Below, piece by piece: positions 18,776 to 27,628 of a stretch of 64,000 nucleotides of DNA. Numbering within the stretch: position 1 is the stretch's first letter; each line of letters begins with the position of its first letter. The stretch covers positions 124,001 through 188,000 of the forward strand of contig CAMCWK010000001.1 of NCBI GenBank assembly GCA_945882615.1, written 5' to 3'. The notes below the pieces were generated by a model. The model was not told where the DNA came from, did no database searches, and was given only the letters and a program-made list of their open reading frames with translations. Source of the stretch: Rhizobium sp. Q54. GTDB lineage: Bacteria > Pseudomonadota > Alphaproteobacteria > Micropepsales > Micropepsaceae. Both the position numbers and the translations under genes were made by a program.

Positions 18776-19753
18776 ATGAATACCACACGCAGAATGTTCG
18801 TCGGCATGGGTGCGGCGGCAACCGCTATGGCCGCGGCCGGCATGACGACAGCGAATGCGCAGTCCGCCAACAAGTCCAAGTTCTGGATCGCGGCGGTGAC
18901 GCCCTGTGACAAGAGCTACAAGTTCGATTCCGGCGCCTATCGTGAGCAGCTTGCCTGGTGGAAAAGCCAGGGCGCGGACGGTGTCCTGGTGCTGGGCACC
19001 AATGGAGAAGGCCCTTCCTTTTCGGTCGCGGAACGCAAGGCCGTCGCCTCGTTTGCGCTGAAGAACAAGATGGGGCTGGACATGATTGTCGGCACTGGAA
19101 CCGCCAATTACCAGGAAGCCATCGAACTGTCGCAACATGCGGCGGGCGAAGGCGCGGACAGCGTGCTGATCACCCCGCCCTTTTTCTTCAAGAGCCCCAG
19201 GCAGGACGGCGTGGTCAATTATTTCGACCTGATCTTCGCGCAGGTGAAGTCGCCGGTGCTTTACTACCATATCCCCCGCGTCACGGGCGTTCCGGTGGAT
19301 GTAACGGTGCTGAAGGCGCTGACCCGGCATCCCAATTTCATCGGCCTGAAGAATTCCAATGGCGATCCGGCCGAGTATCAATCCTTCGCCAGTGGGCTGC
19401 CGACCAGCCTCAACATCATCTCGGGCACCGACAACAATATGCTGGCAGCGCTGCGGCATGGCAGCGGCGTTATCCTGGGTTCGGGCAATATCTACACCAA
19501 GCAGGTGGCAGCGATTTTCGCGGCGCACCGCGCCGGGCGCGATCCGCAGCCGGAATATGACCGGCTGATGGCGGCGGTGAAGCTGATGCAGGCCAACGGC
19601 TATGGCAGCAACTACAACGCCATCAAATATGCGCTGAACCAGATGATGGGTGTCAGCCGCATCAACTATGCCCGCCCGCCGCATGTGCCCCTGACCGATC
19701 AGGAGATGGCCAGCCTGCGGGCCGGCGTCGCGCAACTCAAGGCAATGGGCTGA
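18776..19753 (+). CDS. Tat-exported dihydrodipicolinate synthase-family lyase
   Basis: 325 residues from ATG 18776 (GGAG upstream). The N-terminus NTTRRMFVGMGAAA is a twin-arginine signal with cleavage near ANAQ. The mature part is a DapA/NanA-type class I aldolase barrel: GTNGEGPSF at 74-82, Tyr164 in YYHIPRVTG, and Schiff-base Lys192 in FIGLKNSNGD. Family members cleave or dehydrate 2-oxo acids such as 2-keto-3-deoxy sugar acids. True DapA is cytoplasmic and about 290 residues, so an exported paralogue with another substrate is implied. It leads a plus-strand run with two cupins. Confidence 0.88.
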   Translation: MNTTRRMFVGMGAAATAMAAAGMTTANAQSANKSKFWIAAVTPCDKSYKFDSGAYREQLAWWKSQGADGVLVLGTNGEGPSFSVAERKAVASFALKNKMGLDMIVGTGTANYQEAIELSQHAAGEGADSVLITPPFFFKSPRQDGVVNYFDLIFAQVKSPVLYYHIPRVTGVPVDVTVLKALTRHPNFIGLKNSNGDPAEYQSFASGLPTSLNIISGTDNNMLAALRHGSGVILGSGNIYTKQVAAIFAAHRAGRDPQPEYDRLMAAVKLMQANGYGSNYNAIKYALNQMMGVSRINYARPPHVPLTDQEMASLRAGVAQLKAMG

Positions 19754-19812
19754 AGCAATTTTCGGCAGGCGCATGGTGTGGCTGCCGCTTTCTTTCTTCT
19801 GGAGACGAATTG

Positions 19813-20766
19813 ATGCGAATTTCGAAGCAGATCATGCTGGGCTGCGCCGCCGCCCTGGTGGCGTCGGGGGCCCTGCCCGTACTGGCGCAACCCGCCAAGT
19901 CGCTGCTGGCTTATTCCCCCAAGCCGACCAAGCTTCCGGCCTATGGCAGCAACAAGCCGGTGACCCGCCTTTCGGAGGTGCTGGCCAAGCATAAGGGCCA
20001 GGCCAGCTGGACCGAGCAGGTGATCAAGACCGACCGATTCGACACCCGCTGGGTGCAGATGGCGCCGGGCGAAAAGCTTTCCACCCGCTATTACGGCGAC
20101 GACCGCGTGATGTGGGTGGTGTGGCAGGGCCAGATCCGCTTCAACATCGAAGGCCAGGAGCCGTTCGTGGCCTCCAAGGGCTTCCTGGTGCAGGTACCGC
20201 AGCGCGTGCGCTACAGCGCCGAGACCGTCGGCAGCGAACCGTCTCTGCGCTATGAAGTGACCCGCTCCGGCCAGCTTCCCAACTTCCCCGCCGACAATGG
20301 CGAACCCAAGCCGCCCAATGCGCCGGATGGCACCGAATATGTGAAGGTGTCCACCCCCACCCTGCCCGACAAGTATGAAGGGGTGAACAAGCCGTTCGTG
20401 GATTTCTTCAAGGACGTGGTGGCAAAGGACCCGGTAAAGGGACCCAACCCGTCGCTGGTGATGATGGATGAAGGCAACATGTCCAACATCATCCGCGGCA
20501 AGGGCGTTGTCACGCCGCCGCCGAGCAACAAGGGGCACTTCCATGTCGGCCGCGACGAGTTCTGGTTCATCCTGGAAGGCAAGATCGATTACCTGATCGA
20601 GGATATCGGCCTGCTCACCGCCGATGCCGGCGACATCGTGTTCGTGCCGCCGGGCCGCTGGCATCGCGCCAGCTTCGCCGACGGACAGACCGACACGCGC
20701 CTGTCCTTCAACGCCAATCCCTACACATTCCACGCTTTCGGCCCCGATTCCGGCGGCTCGCAGTAA
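19813..20766 (+). CDS. exported cupin protein, first of a tandem pair
   Basis: 317 residues from ATG 19813 (GGAG Shine-Dalgarno; a TTG one codon earlier is ignored). Signal peptide to VLAQP, then two cupin-like halves. The first runs around RWVQMAPGEKLSTRYYGDDRVMWVV and the second carries GHFHVGRDEFWFILEG and DAGDIVFVPPGRWHRASF, with the HxH and Glu/His ligands of a metal cupin. It is closely related to the next gene along its whole length, so the pair arose by tandem duplication. No specific activity is assigned. Its position behind the DapA-like lyase suggests a sugar-acid substrate. Confidence 0.85.
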   Translation: MRISKQIMLGCAAALVASGALPVLAQPAKSLLAYSPKPTKLPAYGSNKPVTRLSEVLAKHKGQASWTEQVIKTDRFDTRWVQMAPGEKLSTRYYGDDRVMWVVWQGQIRFNIEGQEPFVASKGFLVQVPQRVRYSAETVGSEPSLRYEVTRSGQLPNFPADNGEPKPPNAPDGTEYVKVSTPTLPDKYEGVNKPFVDFFKDVVAKDPVKGPNPSLVMMDEGNMSNIIRGKGVVTPPPSNKGHFHVGRDEFWFILEGKIDYLIEDIGLLTADAGDIVFVPPGRWHRASFADGQTDTRLSFNANPYTFHAFGPDSGGSQ

Positions 20767-20778
20767 AGGACCGCAACC

Positions 20779-21732
20779 ATGCGAAACATCACGAAACTTG
20801 CGGCCGTAGCGCTTGCACTCCTGGTCATTCCCGCCACCGCGCAGGACCGCAAGGTTTACATGTCCTGGGCGCCCAAAAAGTTGATCGCCTATTCGGCGCC
20901 CAACAAGCCCATCACCCGCCTGCCCGAAGTGCTCGCCAAGCATAAAGGCCAGAAGAGCTGGAAGGAGGATGTGGTCAAAACCGACCGCTATCACGCCCAG
21001 TGGATCCAGATGGCGCCGGGTGAAAAGACCCGCACCGTCTTCTATGCCGACGATCGCACCGTCTGGATCGTGTGGGGCGGCCAGGTCCGCTTCAACATCC
21101 AGGGCCAGGAACCGTTCGTCGCCACCAAGGGCTTTTTGGTGCAGACGCCGCTGCGCATGCGCTCCAGCCTGGAAGTGGTGGGCAATGAACCGGCGCTGTT
21201 CTTCGAAGTGCGGCGCAACGACACCCTGCCCAGCTATGCCTTCAACGAAGGTGAGCCCGTGCCGGCCACAGTCGGTGGGCAGAAGTACGAAAAGGTCAGC
21301 TATCCGCCGAACCTGCGCGCCGGCGGCAACGTGCCCTATGATGACGTCAACAAGCCCTATCTGGATTTCTTCAAGGATGTGATCGCCAAGTATCCGAACG
21401 GCGGCAAGGGCTGGCCGCGCTATTTCGTCAACGACAAGGAAAACCAGCTTGCCATCATCCGCGGCATGGGCGTGCCCACCCCGCCGGATACCAACAGGGG
21501 TCATTTCCATGTCGGCACCGACGAATTCTGGTTCGTGCCAGAAGGCAAGATCGACTATCTGATCGAAGGCGTCGGCCTGATTACGGCCAATGCCGGCGAT
21601 CTGGTCTATGTGACGCCGGGCCGCTATCACCGCGCCAGCTTCGCCCCGGGCCAGATGGACACGCGGCTGGCCTTCAACCGCAGCCCCACCATGGTCCACA
21701 ACTTCGCCGAGGACGCGAACGGACGGCAGTAA
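20779..21732 (+). CDS. exported cupin protein, second of a tandem pair
   Basis: 317 residues, signal peptide MRNITKLAAVALALLVIPATAQ. The same two-cupin layout as its upstream neighbour, with GHFHVGTDEFWFVPEGKI and NAGDLVYVTPGRYHRASF. Shared segments such as VLAKHKGQ.SW, GQ.RFNI.GQEPFVA.KGFLVQ and NKP..DFFKDV show common ancestry with clear divergence, so the two probably differ in substrate or form a heteromer. The gap to the first cupin is 12 bases. It is followed by a strong terminator at 21754. Confidence 0.85.
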   Translation: MRNITKLAAVALALLVIPATAQDRKVYMSWAPKKLIAYSAPNKPITRLPEVLAKHKGQKSWKEDVVKTDRYHAQWIQMAPGEKTRTVFYADDRTVWIVWGGQVRFNIQGQEPFVATKGFLVQTPLRMRSSLEVVGNEPALFFEVRRNDTLPSYAFNEGEPVPATVGGQKYEKVSYPPNLRAGGNVPYDDVNKPYLDFFKDVIAKYPNGGKGWPRYFVNDKENQLAIIRGMGVPTPPDTNRGHFHVGTDEFWFVPEGKIDYLIEGVGLITANAGDLVYVTPGRYHRASFAPGQMDTRLAFNRSPTMVHNFAEDANGRQ

Positions 21733-21753
21733 CGAAGCTCAACCTTTGCAAGT

Positions 21754-21806
21754 CAGGCAGGCTGTGCGGGCGGCGCGTTATCGCCCGTGCAGCCTGTCTG
21801 CTTTTT
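21754..21806 (+). terminator. strong intrinsic terminator of the lyase-cupin operon
   Basis: Left arm 21754-21772, loop 21773-21781, right arm 21782-21800: a 19-bp stem with only G-T wobble imperfections, followed by TTTTT at 21802-21806. It lies 22 bases after the second cupin and 33 bases before the convergent esterase stop, so it may also shield that gene from read-through. Confidence 0.88.
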
Positions 21807-21838
21807 CCGGCCGATCCGCCTGGCATGAGACCGCTTGT

Positions 21839-22891
21839 TCAGGGCTTGTTGGCCAAGGTCCTGCTGAAAAACGGCAGAACGTGATCCTGAAACCGGAAAG
21901 CCAAATGGCTGACATGGGTTCCGGAATAGATTTCGAATGTGCTGGCTATGCCATAGCTCTGGAGAGCTTCGTGCAGTCGCTGCGTATCGGCCTTGAGCCC
22001 ATCCTGATCGCCCACGTCTAGCGCGATCGCGCGATACCGCCGCAGATTTCCCACATACTGATCCAAGAAGGCCAGAGGCGCGTTGGCTGCCCAGCGGGCA
22101 AGAACGGCCTGCTGCTTGTCCCCGTAAGGAAGGTCGACATAGAGCGGCGGGTTTTTGGGATTGGGCGACCAGGCCGAGGCCGCAGCCAGTTGCGCGCGCT
22201 GCGGAAAGGGAAGCTTGGCGGCCCCGTCCAGCGATTTCAGCGCCATGATGGGTGCTTCGTCCTCCGCCCGAGGCAGTGCCCGGGGCGCCAGACAACACGG
22301 GCTCATGATGTAAAGACTGCCGAAAACATCGGTATGCTTCATGCCGATGCGGGTTGCGCCGTAACCGCCCATGGAGTGACCGACCAATCCACGGCTTTCG
22401 CGCCGCGCCAGGGTGCGATAACGGCTGTCGATGAAAGCGACCAGATCACGCGCAATAAAGGTTTCAAAATCCCCCGTCGTGACGGAACTGGAATACATCG
22501 AGCCGTTATGCACCGTTTTGGAATCGGGCATGACGACGATCATCTCCGATACACCCTTGGCGAAGGCCCCCTCCACCGTCTGAGGCACGTGGATTTCCTT
22601 GCTCCATTGCTCCGCACCAATCGAATAGCCGTGCAGGGCATAGACCACCGGGTATCGCCTGCCAGGATTGGCGGCATAGCCCGGCGGCAGAAAGACCAGC
22701 ACATCGCGGTCCGCGGAATTTCCCTCCAGATTGCCCTCCAGCGCCGCGCCATGAACCTTGATGCGCTCCACGCCAACCGGGCGGGCGTCCTTTACCACCT
22801 CGGGCACCTGGGTCGGGGCCTGGGCGGAAGCCGACACCGCGACAAACGCCATCAAGCCGAATACCAGTGCGGACTTCTTCGCCAACGTCAT
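21839..22891 (-). CDS. exported alpha/beta-hydrolase esterase
   Basis: 350 residues from ATG 22891 (GGGAGGG upstream). Signal peptide to VSASAQ. Esterase D/feruloyl esterase-like fold: VLVFLPPGY, VVYALHGYSIG (oxyanion region), nucleophile in GLVGHSMGGYGATR, acid in DVGDQDGL and His in SGTHVSHLAFRF. Such secreted serine esterases remove acyl or feruloyl groups from plant polysaccharides. Tributyrin-type or lactone substrates are also possible. It follows the enolase-superfamily gene by 29 bases on the same strand and lies close to a GH51 arabinofuranosidase, which favours arabinoxylan side-chain removal. Confidence 0.86.
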   Translation of the reverse strand: MTLAKKSALVFGLMAFVAVSASAQAPTQVPEVVKDARPVGVERIKVHGAALEGNLEGNSADRDVLVFLPPGYAANPGRRYPVVYALHGYSIGAEQWSKEIHVPQTVEGAFAKGVSEMIVVMPDSKTVHNGSMYSSSVTTGDFETFIARDLVAFIDSRYRTLARRESRGLVGHSMGGYGATRIGMKHTDVFGSLYIMSPCCLAPRALPRAEDEAPIMALKSLDGAAKLPFPQRAQLAAASAWSPNPKNPPLYVDLPYGDKQQAVLARWAANAPLAFLDQYVGNLRRYRAIALDVGDQDGLKADTQRLHEALQSYGIASTFEIYSGTHVSHLAFRFQDHVLPFFSRTLANKP

Positions 22892-22920
22892 GAACCCTCC
22901 CCTGAAAAGTAAGCCTGACA

Positions 22921-24177
22921 TTACCACTGCGTATAGGATCCGTCCGGCCGATGATTGAGCGGCATGCCGGCGCGATAGACATTATATTCCGCGATCTTGG
23001 TCAGCTTGCCGATATCGACCTCTACGCCCAGCCCGGGCCGCGCATTGGGCCACATCTTGCCGTCCTTGAAATCGTAAACCCGTGGCAGGTGCGGCCATGT
23101 CCGGCTGCCGTCCCCCAGAATCTCCATCAAGGCCGGGATCGAGCAGGCGATAAGGCAATGCACCAGGGCGGCTTCGGCTATCGGGCTGGTGAAGTGCGGG
23201 ATCATGCCGACATAATGGGCCTCCGCCATGGCGATGATTTTCATATATTCGCTGATGCCGCCGACATTGGGCAGCGACGTGCGGACATAGTCGATCAGCT
23301 GCCGTTCGATCAGCCGGTTGATGTCCCATTTATAGCCCAGCTGTTCGCCCATCGCGATCGGCACCTTGGTGCGCTGGCGGATGGTCTCGTAGGTTTCGAT
23401 GCCTTCGCTGCGGATCAAATCCTCGATGAAATAGGGATGCAGGTCGGCCGCCTCGATCATGGTGCAGAGGCGGATCGCGTCCGGCGGATCGAACTGGGTA
23501 TGGAAATCCAGCGCCCAGTCGCCATCGCCCGCGCCCTTCTGCAATAGCAGGCAGTCATTATACATCCGCCGCACCAGGGCGAAGCGGTCGACTTGCGGTC
23601 CGCCGCCGATGTCCGTGGCATGGCGATAGACGCGAAAGCCCGCCGCGCGACAGGCGCGCGCCGCATCCTCGATGGTGCTGCCTTTGGGCCGGGGAAAGGC
23701 GGTGGAATAGCATTCGAGATAGTCGCGCGACTTGCCGCTCAGCAGTTGATAGACGGGCACGCCCAGCGCCTTGCCCTTGAGGTCCCACAGCGCCAGATCC
23801 AGGCCACCGAGAGAATGAAGCTTTTCGCGCCCCGCCGTGTAATGCATGCCCCGCATCATCCGCTGCCAGTGCATGTCGATGCGGAACGGGTCCAGGCCAA
23901 TCATCATCGCGGCGCACTCTTCCATGGTGCGCGGTTCCCCGCCCTCGCCGATGCCGCGAAGGCCGGATTCGGTTTCGATGATCACCACATTGGTCGACTG
24001 GTTGACCATGGGTTGGCCGCCGCGGCCGGCGCTGTCGCCAAAATTGCGATAGTAATGCACCGCCTTGATCTTGTCGGTTGGCAGGCCCAGCGCATCTGCG
24101 GTCGGCGGCATCCAGAACGCGCCCGAACCGATTGCGCCCAGTCCGCTCAATATCCCTCGCCGGCTCCACTGGGTCAT
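22921..24177 (-). CDS. Tat-exported enolase-superfamily dehydratase (mandelate racemase subgroup)
   Basis: 418 residues from ATG 24177, which has GGAGGG at a proper distance; ATG 24186 would leave no spacing. Tat-type signal QWSRRGILSGLGA. The enolase-superfamily capping domain has NVVIIETESGLRGIGEGG. The barrel has Asp224 and His226 (DFH), Glu252 (IEDLI), Glu278 (GEQLG) and His328 (PHFTSP). This ligand and base pattern is that of D-galactonate-type sugar acid dehydratases, which make 2-keto-3-deoxy acids. Known relatives are cytoplasmic, so the signal is unusual. It precedes the esterase and is divergent from GH51. Confidence 0.88.
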   Translation of the reverse strand: MTQWSRRGILSGLGAIGSGAFWMPPTADALGLPTDKIKAVHYYRNFGDSAGRGGQPMVNQSTNVVIIETESGLRGIGEGGEPRTMEECAAMMIGLDPFRIDMHWQRMMRGMHYTAGREKLHSLGGLDLALWDLKGKALGVPVYQLLSGKSRDYLECYSTAFPRPKGSTIEDAARACRAAGFRVYRHATDIGGGPQVDRFALVRRMYNDCLLLQKGAGDGDWALDFHTQFDPPDAIRLCTMIEAADLHPYFIEDLIRSEGIETYETIRQRTKVPIAMGEQLGYKWDINRLIERQLIDYVRTSLPNVGGISEYMKIIAMAEAHYVGMIPHFTSPIAEAALVHCLIACSIPALMEILGDGSRTWPHLPRVYDFKDGKMWPNARPGLGVEVDIGKLTKIAEYNVYRAGMPLNHRPDGSYTQW

Positions 24178-24433
24178 CTGCAGCATCCCTCCTTGCGTCG
24201 CAGGCAAGGTTGCGGAATTGCTTGGGCAAGTGCAATGACGGTCCCACATCATAGCCCCCCAATCGAGCAAGGCGCTCCCCGGCCGCTGGCACCGCGCACC
24301 AGCGCGAAACCGCATTATGACAAATACTCAGTGCCACAGTTCGGGCCTCTAGGGCGCGGTCGCGCGGCGTTGTCAGCGGCACATCGCCCCCGTATGGTTT
24401 GGACTTAGATCGACAAGCAGACGGGAGAAGGTG

Positions 24434-26026
24434 ATGAAAAAACTCACAACCGCAGCGCTCATCCTGGCCATGCTGGCCGCCGGCGCCGCCATCGCCCAGA
24501 ACGCGGCGGCGCCTGCTACCGATCCGGTGACCAGCGTCGACGTCACGGTCGATCTTTCCCGCCCGGGTGCGCCTATTGCCCGCCAGATATACGGCCATTT
24601 CGCCGAACATCTGGGGCGCGGGATTTATGAAGGTGTCTGGGTCGGCCCGGACAGCAAAATCCCCAATGTGCGGGGCTACCGCACCGACGTCGTCAATGCC
24701 CTGAAGCGGCTGCAGGTGCCGGTCATCCGCTGGCCCGGCGGCTGCTTCGCGGATCTCTATCATTGGCGCGACGGGATCGGCCCGCGCAGCCAGCGCCCTA
24801 CCCGCATCAATGTCCATTGGGGCGGCGTCACCGACAACAACAGTTTCGGCACCCATGAATTCATGGACTTCGCCGAACTGGTGGGCGCGGAAGCCTATGT
24901 CTCCGGCAATATCGGCTCGCTCAGCCCGTTCGAGATGTCGCAATGGGTCGAGTACATCACATCGGCCGAGGATGCGACGCTGGCGAACGAGCGCCGCAAG
25001 AACGGCCGCGACAAGCCCTGGAACCTGAAATACTGGGGCATCGGCAATGAGACCTGGGGCTGCGGCGGCAACATGCGGCCCCAAATGGCCGCTGCCGAGA
25101 ATGCGCGCTACATGGCGTTCGTCAATGCGCCCCGTGCGATGGGCATGATCAAGGTGGCCAGCGGCGCCAGCGGCAATCTCGACAAATGGCACGACTACAA
25201 GGCCTTTACCGAGGAGATGATGAAGAATGGTGGCCCGACCTTCGGCGACCATATGGAAGCGCTGAGCTATCATTATTATGCCATGCCCCCGGACCTGGCC
25301 CCCAAGGGGCCTGCCACCGACTTCAATGAAGAAGGTTGGGCAAAGCAGCTCCACTACACACTGGATATCGATCGCCAGCTCAAGGACGTGATCGCGATCA
25401 TGGATCGCCATGATCCCAAGAAGCAGACGGCGCTGTATGTCGATGAATGGGGCGCCTGGTATCAGCCGGAGAAGGGCTCGACCCCGGGCTTCCTCTACCA
25501 GCAGAACACCCTGCGCGACGCGCAGGTGGCGGCGCTGAGTTTCAACATCTTTCACCGCTATACCGACCGGATAAAGATGGCGAACATCGCCCAGATGATA
25601 AACGTGTTGCAGGCGATCATCCTGACCGACAAGGAAAAGATGATCCTGACGCCGACCTATCACGCCTTCGACATGTACCGCCCCTTCATGGAGGCGACGC
25701 CCTACCCGGCTTCCACTTCTGCGGCAGCCTATAAATTTGGCGACATCACCTTGCCGCTGATCGATGTTTCGGCGGCACGGGGCAAGGACGGAAAACTCTA
25801 CCTCGCCATCGTCAACACCGATCCAAAGCGGGCCGTCAGGGTGCGCACCAACCTCACGGGCAAGGCCGCCAGCGGTCAGATCCTGGCCTCAGACCGGATG
25901 GATGCGCATAACAGTTTCGACAATCCCAACGCGCTGGTGCCCAGGCCATTCCGCGGCGAGATGGTGGATGGAAGGCTCGTGGTCCAGATGCCGCCCATGG
26001 GCGTGGCCGTCGTGGCCGTGGATTAA
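24434..26026 (+). CDS. exported GH51 alpha-L-arabinofuranosidase
   Basis: 530 residues from ATG 24434 (GGGAGAAGG upstream). Signal peptide to AIAQN. GH51 fold: GHFAEHLGRGIYEGVWVG, VIRWPGGCFADLYHW, acid/base Glu206 in GIGNETWG, nucleophile Glu338 in YVDEWGAWY, and a C-terminal beta domain ending in PPMGVAVVAVD. It releases terminal L-arabinofuranose from arabinan or arabinoxylan. Many GH51 enzymes are intracellular and act on imported oligosaccharides; this one should work outside the inner membrane. The downstream neighbour is convergent. Confidence 0.93.
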   Translation: MKKLTTAALILAMLAAGAAIAQNAAAPATDPVTSVDVTVDLSRPGAPIARQIYGHFAEHLGRGIYEGVWVGPDSKIPNVRGYRTDVVNALKRLQVPVIRWPGGCFADLYHWRDGIGPRSQRPTRINVHWGGVTDNNSFGTHEFMDFAELVGAEAYVSGNIGSLSPFEMSQWVEYITSAEDATLANERRKNGRDKPWNLKYWGIGNETWGCGGNMRPQMAAAENARYMAFVNAPRAMGMIKVASGASGNLDKWHDYKAFTEEMMKNGGPTFGDHMEALSYHYYAMPPDLAPKGPATDFNEEGWAKQLHYTLDIDRQLKDVIAIMDRHDPKKQTALYVDEWGAWYQPEKGSTPGFLYQQNTLRDAQVAALSFNIFHRYTDRIKMANIAQMINVLQAIILTDKEKMILTPTYHAFDMYRPFMEATPYPASTSAAAYKFGDITLPLIDVSAARGKDGKLYLAIVNTDPKRAVRVRTNLTGKAASGQILASDRMDAHNSFDNPNALVPRPFRGEMVDGRLVVQMPPMGVAVVAVD

Positions 26027-26039
26027 CGCCTGGCAGATT

Positions 26040-26849
26040 CTAGCTGCCTGTCACGATCATGCCGTCGTAGCCGGGCTCGACGCCCGGCGGCAACTCGCGT
26101 GCCAGCGTGGCGTAGTCCATATCGATATGCATGTTGGTGAGGATGGCGCGCTTGGGCTTGACCCGCATGATCCATTCCAAAGTGCGCTCCAGATGGGCAT
26201 GGCTGGGATGGGGCGTGTGGCGCAGGGCATCCACTATCCAGCAGTCCAGGCCCTCAAGCGCGGTGAAGGCAGCCTCGTCCAGCGCGTCCACATCCGGCGA
26301 ATAGGCGATATTGCCGAAGCGAAAACCCAGGCTGCGGATGCGGCCATGCCCGTGACCGATCGCCAGCACCGGCAGCGAACCACCGGGCCCGACGATCTCG
26401 AACGGGGCGAAGGGCTCGGCTAGTTGATGGCCATTCAGGATGGGCGGATAATCCCGGTTGGGTGGGGTCTTGAACATATAGGCGAACTTGCGGTTCAGAC
26501 TGTCCAGCGCGAACTGGTCGGACCACAGGTCCAGCTTCTTTCCATGCTGTGCCAGCACCAGAACCCGGAGATCGTCCATCCCATGAGTCTGGTCAGCATG
26601 ATCATGGGTGACGAGCACACCATCCAGCCGCCCGATCTTGGCCGCCAGCAACTGTTCGCGCAGGTCGGGCGAGGTATCCACCAGCACCCGCGTCTCGCCG
26701 TTCGCGCCGCGCTTCGTCACCAGAATCGAGCAGCGCAGGCGGCGATTTTTCGGATTGGCCGGATCGCAGACGCCCCAGTTGGGCGCCCCTTCCCCCAGGC
26801 GCGGCACGCCTCCAGATGAACCGCAACCCAGGATGCGAACCTCAAGCAT
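26040..26849 (-). CDS. MBL-fold metallo-hydrolase, PhnP-like
   Basis: 269 residues from ATG 26849, which overlaps the tatD stop by eight bases. Metallo-beta-lactamase fold with LGCGSSGGVP at the N-terminus, the metal-binding THDHADQTHGMDD motif, AIGHGHG, and closing TNMHIDMDY. The SSGGVP start and extra Cys-containing insert (WGVCDPANPKN) match the PhnP/cyclic phosphodiesterase subgroup. In many alphaproteobacteria this gene follows tatD, as here, with no phosphonate genes nearby, so its real substrate is open. Confidence 0.88.
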   Translation of the reverse strand: MLEVRILGCGSSGGVPRLGEGAPNWGVCDPANPKNRRLRCSILVTKRGANGETRVLVDTSPDLREQLLAAKIGRLDGVLVTHDHADQTHGMDDLRVLVLAQHGKKLDLWSDQFALDSLNRKFAYMFKTPPNRDYPPILNGHQLAEPFAPFEIVGPGGSLPVLAIGHGHGRIRSLGFRFGNIAYSPDVDALDEAAFTALEGLDCWIVDALRHTPHPSHAHLERTLEWIMRVKPKRAILTNMHIDMDYATLARELPPGVEPGYDGMIVTGS

Positions 26850-27627
26850 CAGGCGGCACGACCTTGGAAAACAGGCGGAAAAAATTCGCGGTTGTCGCAT
26901 CCGCCAGTTCTTGGGCGCTGACGCCTTTCAGTTCCGCCAGCATGGCGGCGGTGTGGGTGACAAAGGCCGGCTCGTTGGTCTTGCCCCGGTGCGGCACCGG
27001 CGCCAGATACGGCGCATCTGTTTCCACCAGAAGCCGGTCCAGCGGCACGCTCTTGATCACATCGCGCAGGGCCGCGGAATTCTTGAAGGTGGCGATACCC
27101 GACACCGAAATATAAAGCCCCAGCTCCAGCGATGCATCGGCCAGCTTCTGGGTGCCGGTGAAGCAATGAATCACGCCGGTAAAGGCGCCCTTGCCCATTT
27201 CATCGCGCAGGATGGCTATCGTGTCGTCATCGGCGTCGCGGGTATGAACGATCAACGGCAGGCCGGTCTGGCGGGCAGCGGCGATATGGCTGCGGAAATT
27301 GGCCTGCTGCGGCGCGCGTGGGGAATGCTCGTAATAATAGTCCAGACCCGTCTCGCCGATCGCCACCACCTTGGGGTGAGCGGCGGCTTCGATCAGCGAG
27401 GCTTCGTCATCCAGAAGTTCCTTCTCGGATTCGTGCGGATGCACGCCGACGCTGCACCAGACATCGGCATGGGCTTCGGCCACCGCCCTGACGCCGGGAA
27501 AGCGTTTCAGCTCGGTGCCGATGCTGACACAGACGCCAACCCCGGCGGCGCGGGCGCGCGCCAATACCTCGCCGACCTTGCCGGCATATTCGGGAAAATC
27601 GAGATGGCAATGGGAATCGACCAGCAT
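26842..27627 (-). CDS. tatD: TatD-family hydrolase
   Basis: 261 residues from ATG 27627. TatD/YcfH metal-dependent amidohydrolase-type barrel: DSHCHLDF at the start, GVHPHE, IGETGLDYYY, VHTRDADDD, HCFTG and ETDAPYLAP. Family members are 3'-5' DNases, RNases or D-aminoacyl-peptide related; the exact substrate is uncertain. It begins one base after the holB stop and overlaps the PhnP-like gene, so it is embedded in the dacC-tmk-holB-tatD operon. Confidence 0.93.
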   Translation of the reverse strand: MLVDSHCHLDFPEYAGKVGEVLARARAAGVGVCVSIGTELKRFPGVRAVAEAHADVWCSVGVHPHESEKELLDDEASLIEAAAHPKVVAIGETGLDYYYEHSPRAPQQANFRSHIAAARQTGLPLIVHTRDADDDTIAILRDEMGKGAFTGVIHCFTGTQKLADASLELGLYISVSGIATFKNSAALRDVIKSVPLDRLLVETDAPYLAPVPHRGKTNEPAFVTHTAAMLAELKGVSAQELADATTANFFRLFSKVVPPDA

Positions 27628-27628
27628 C

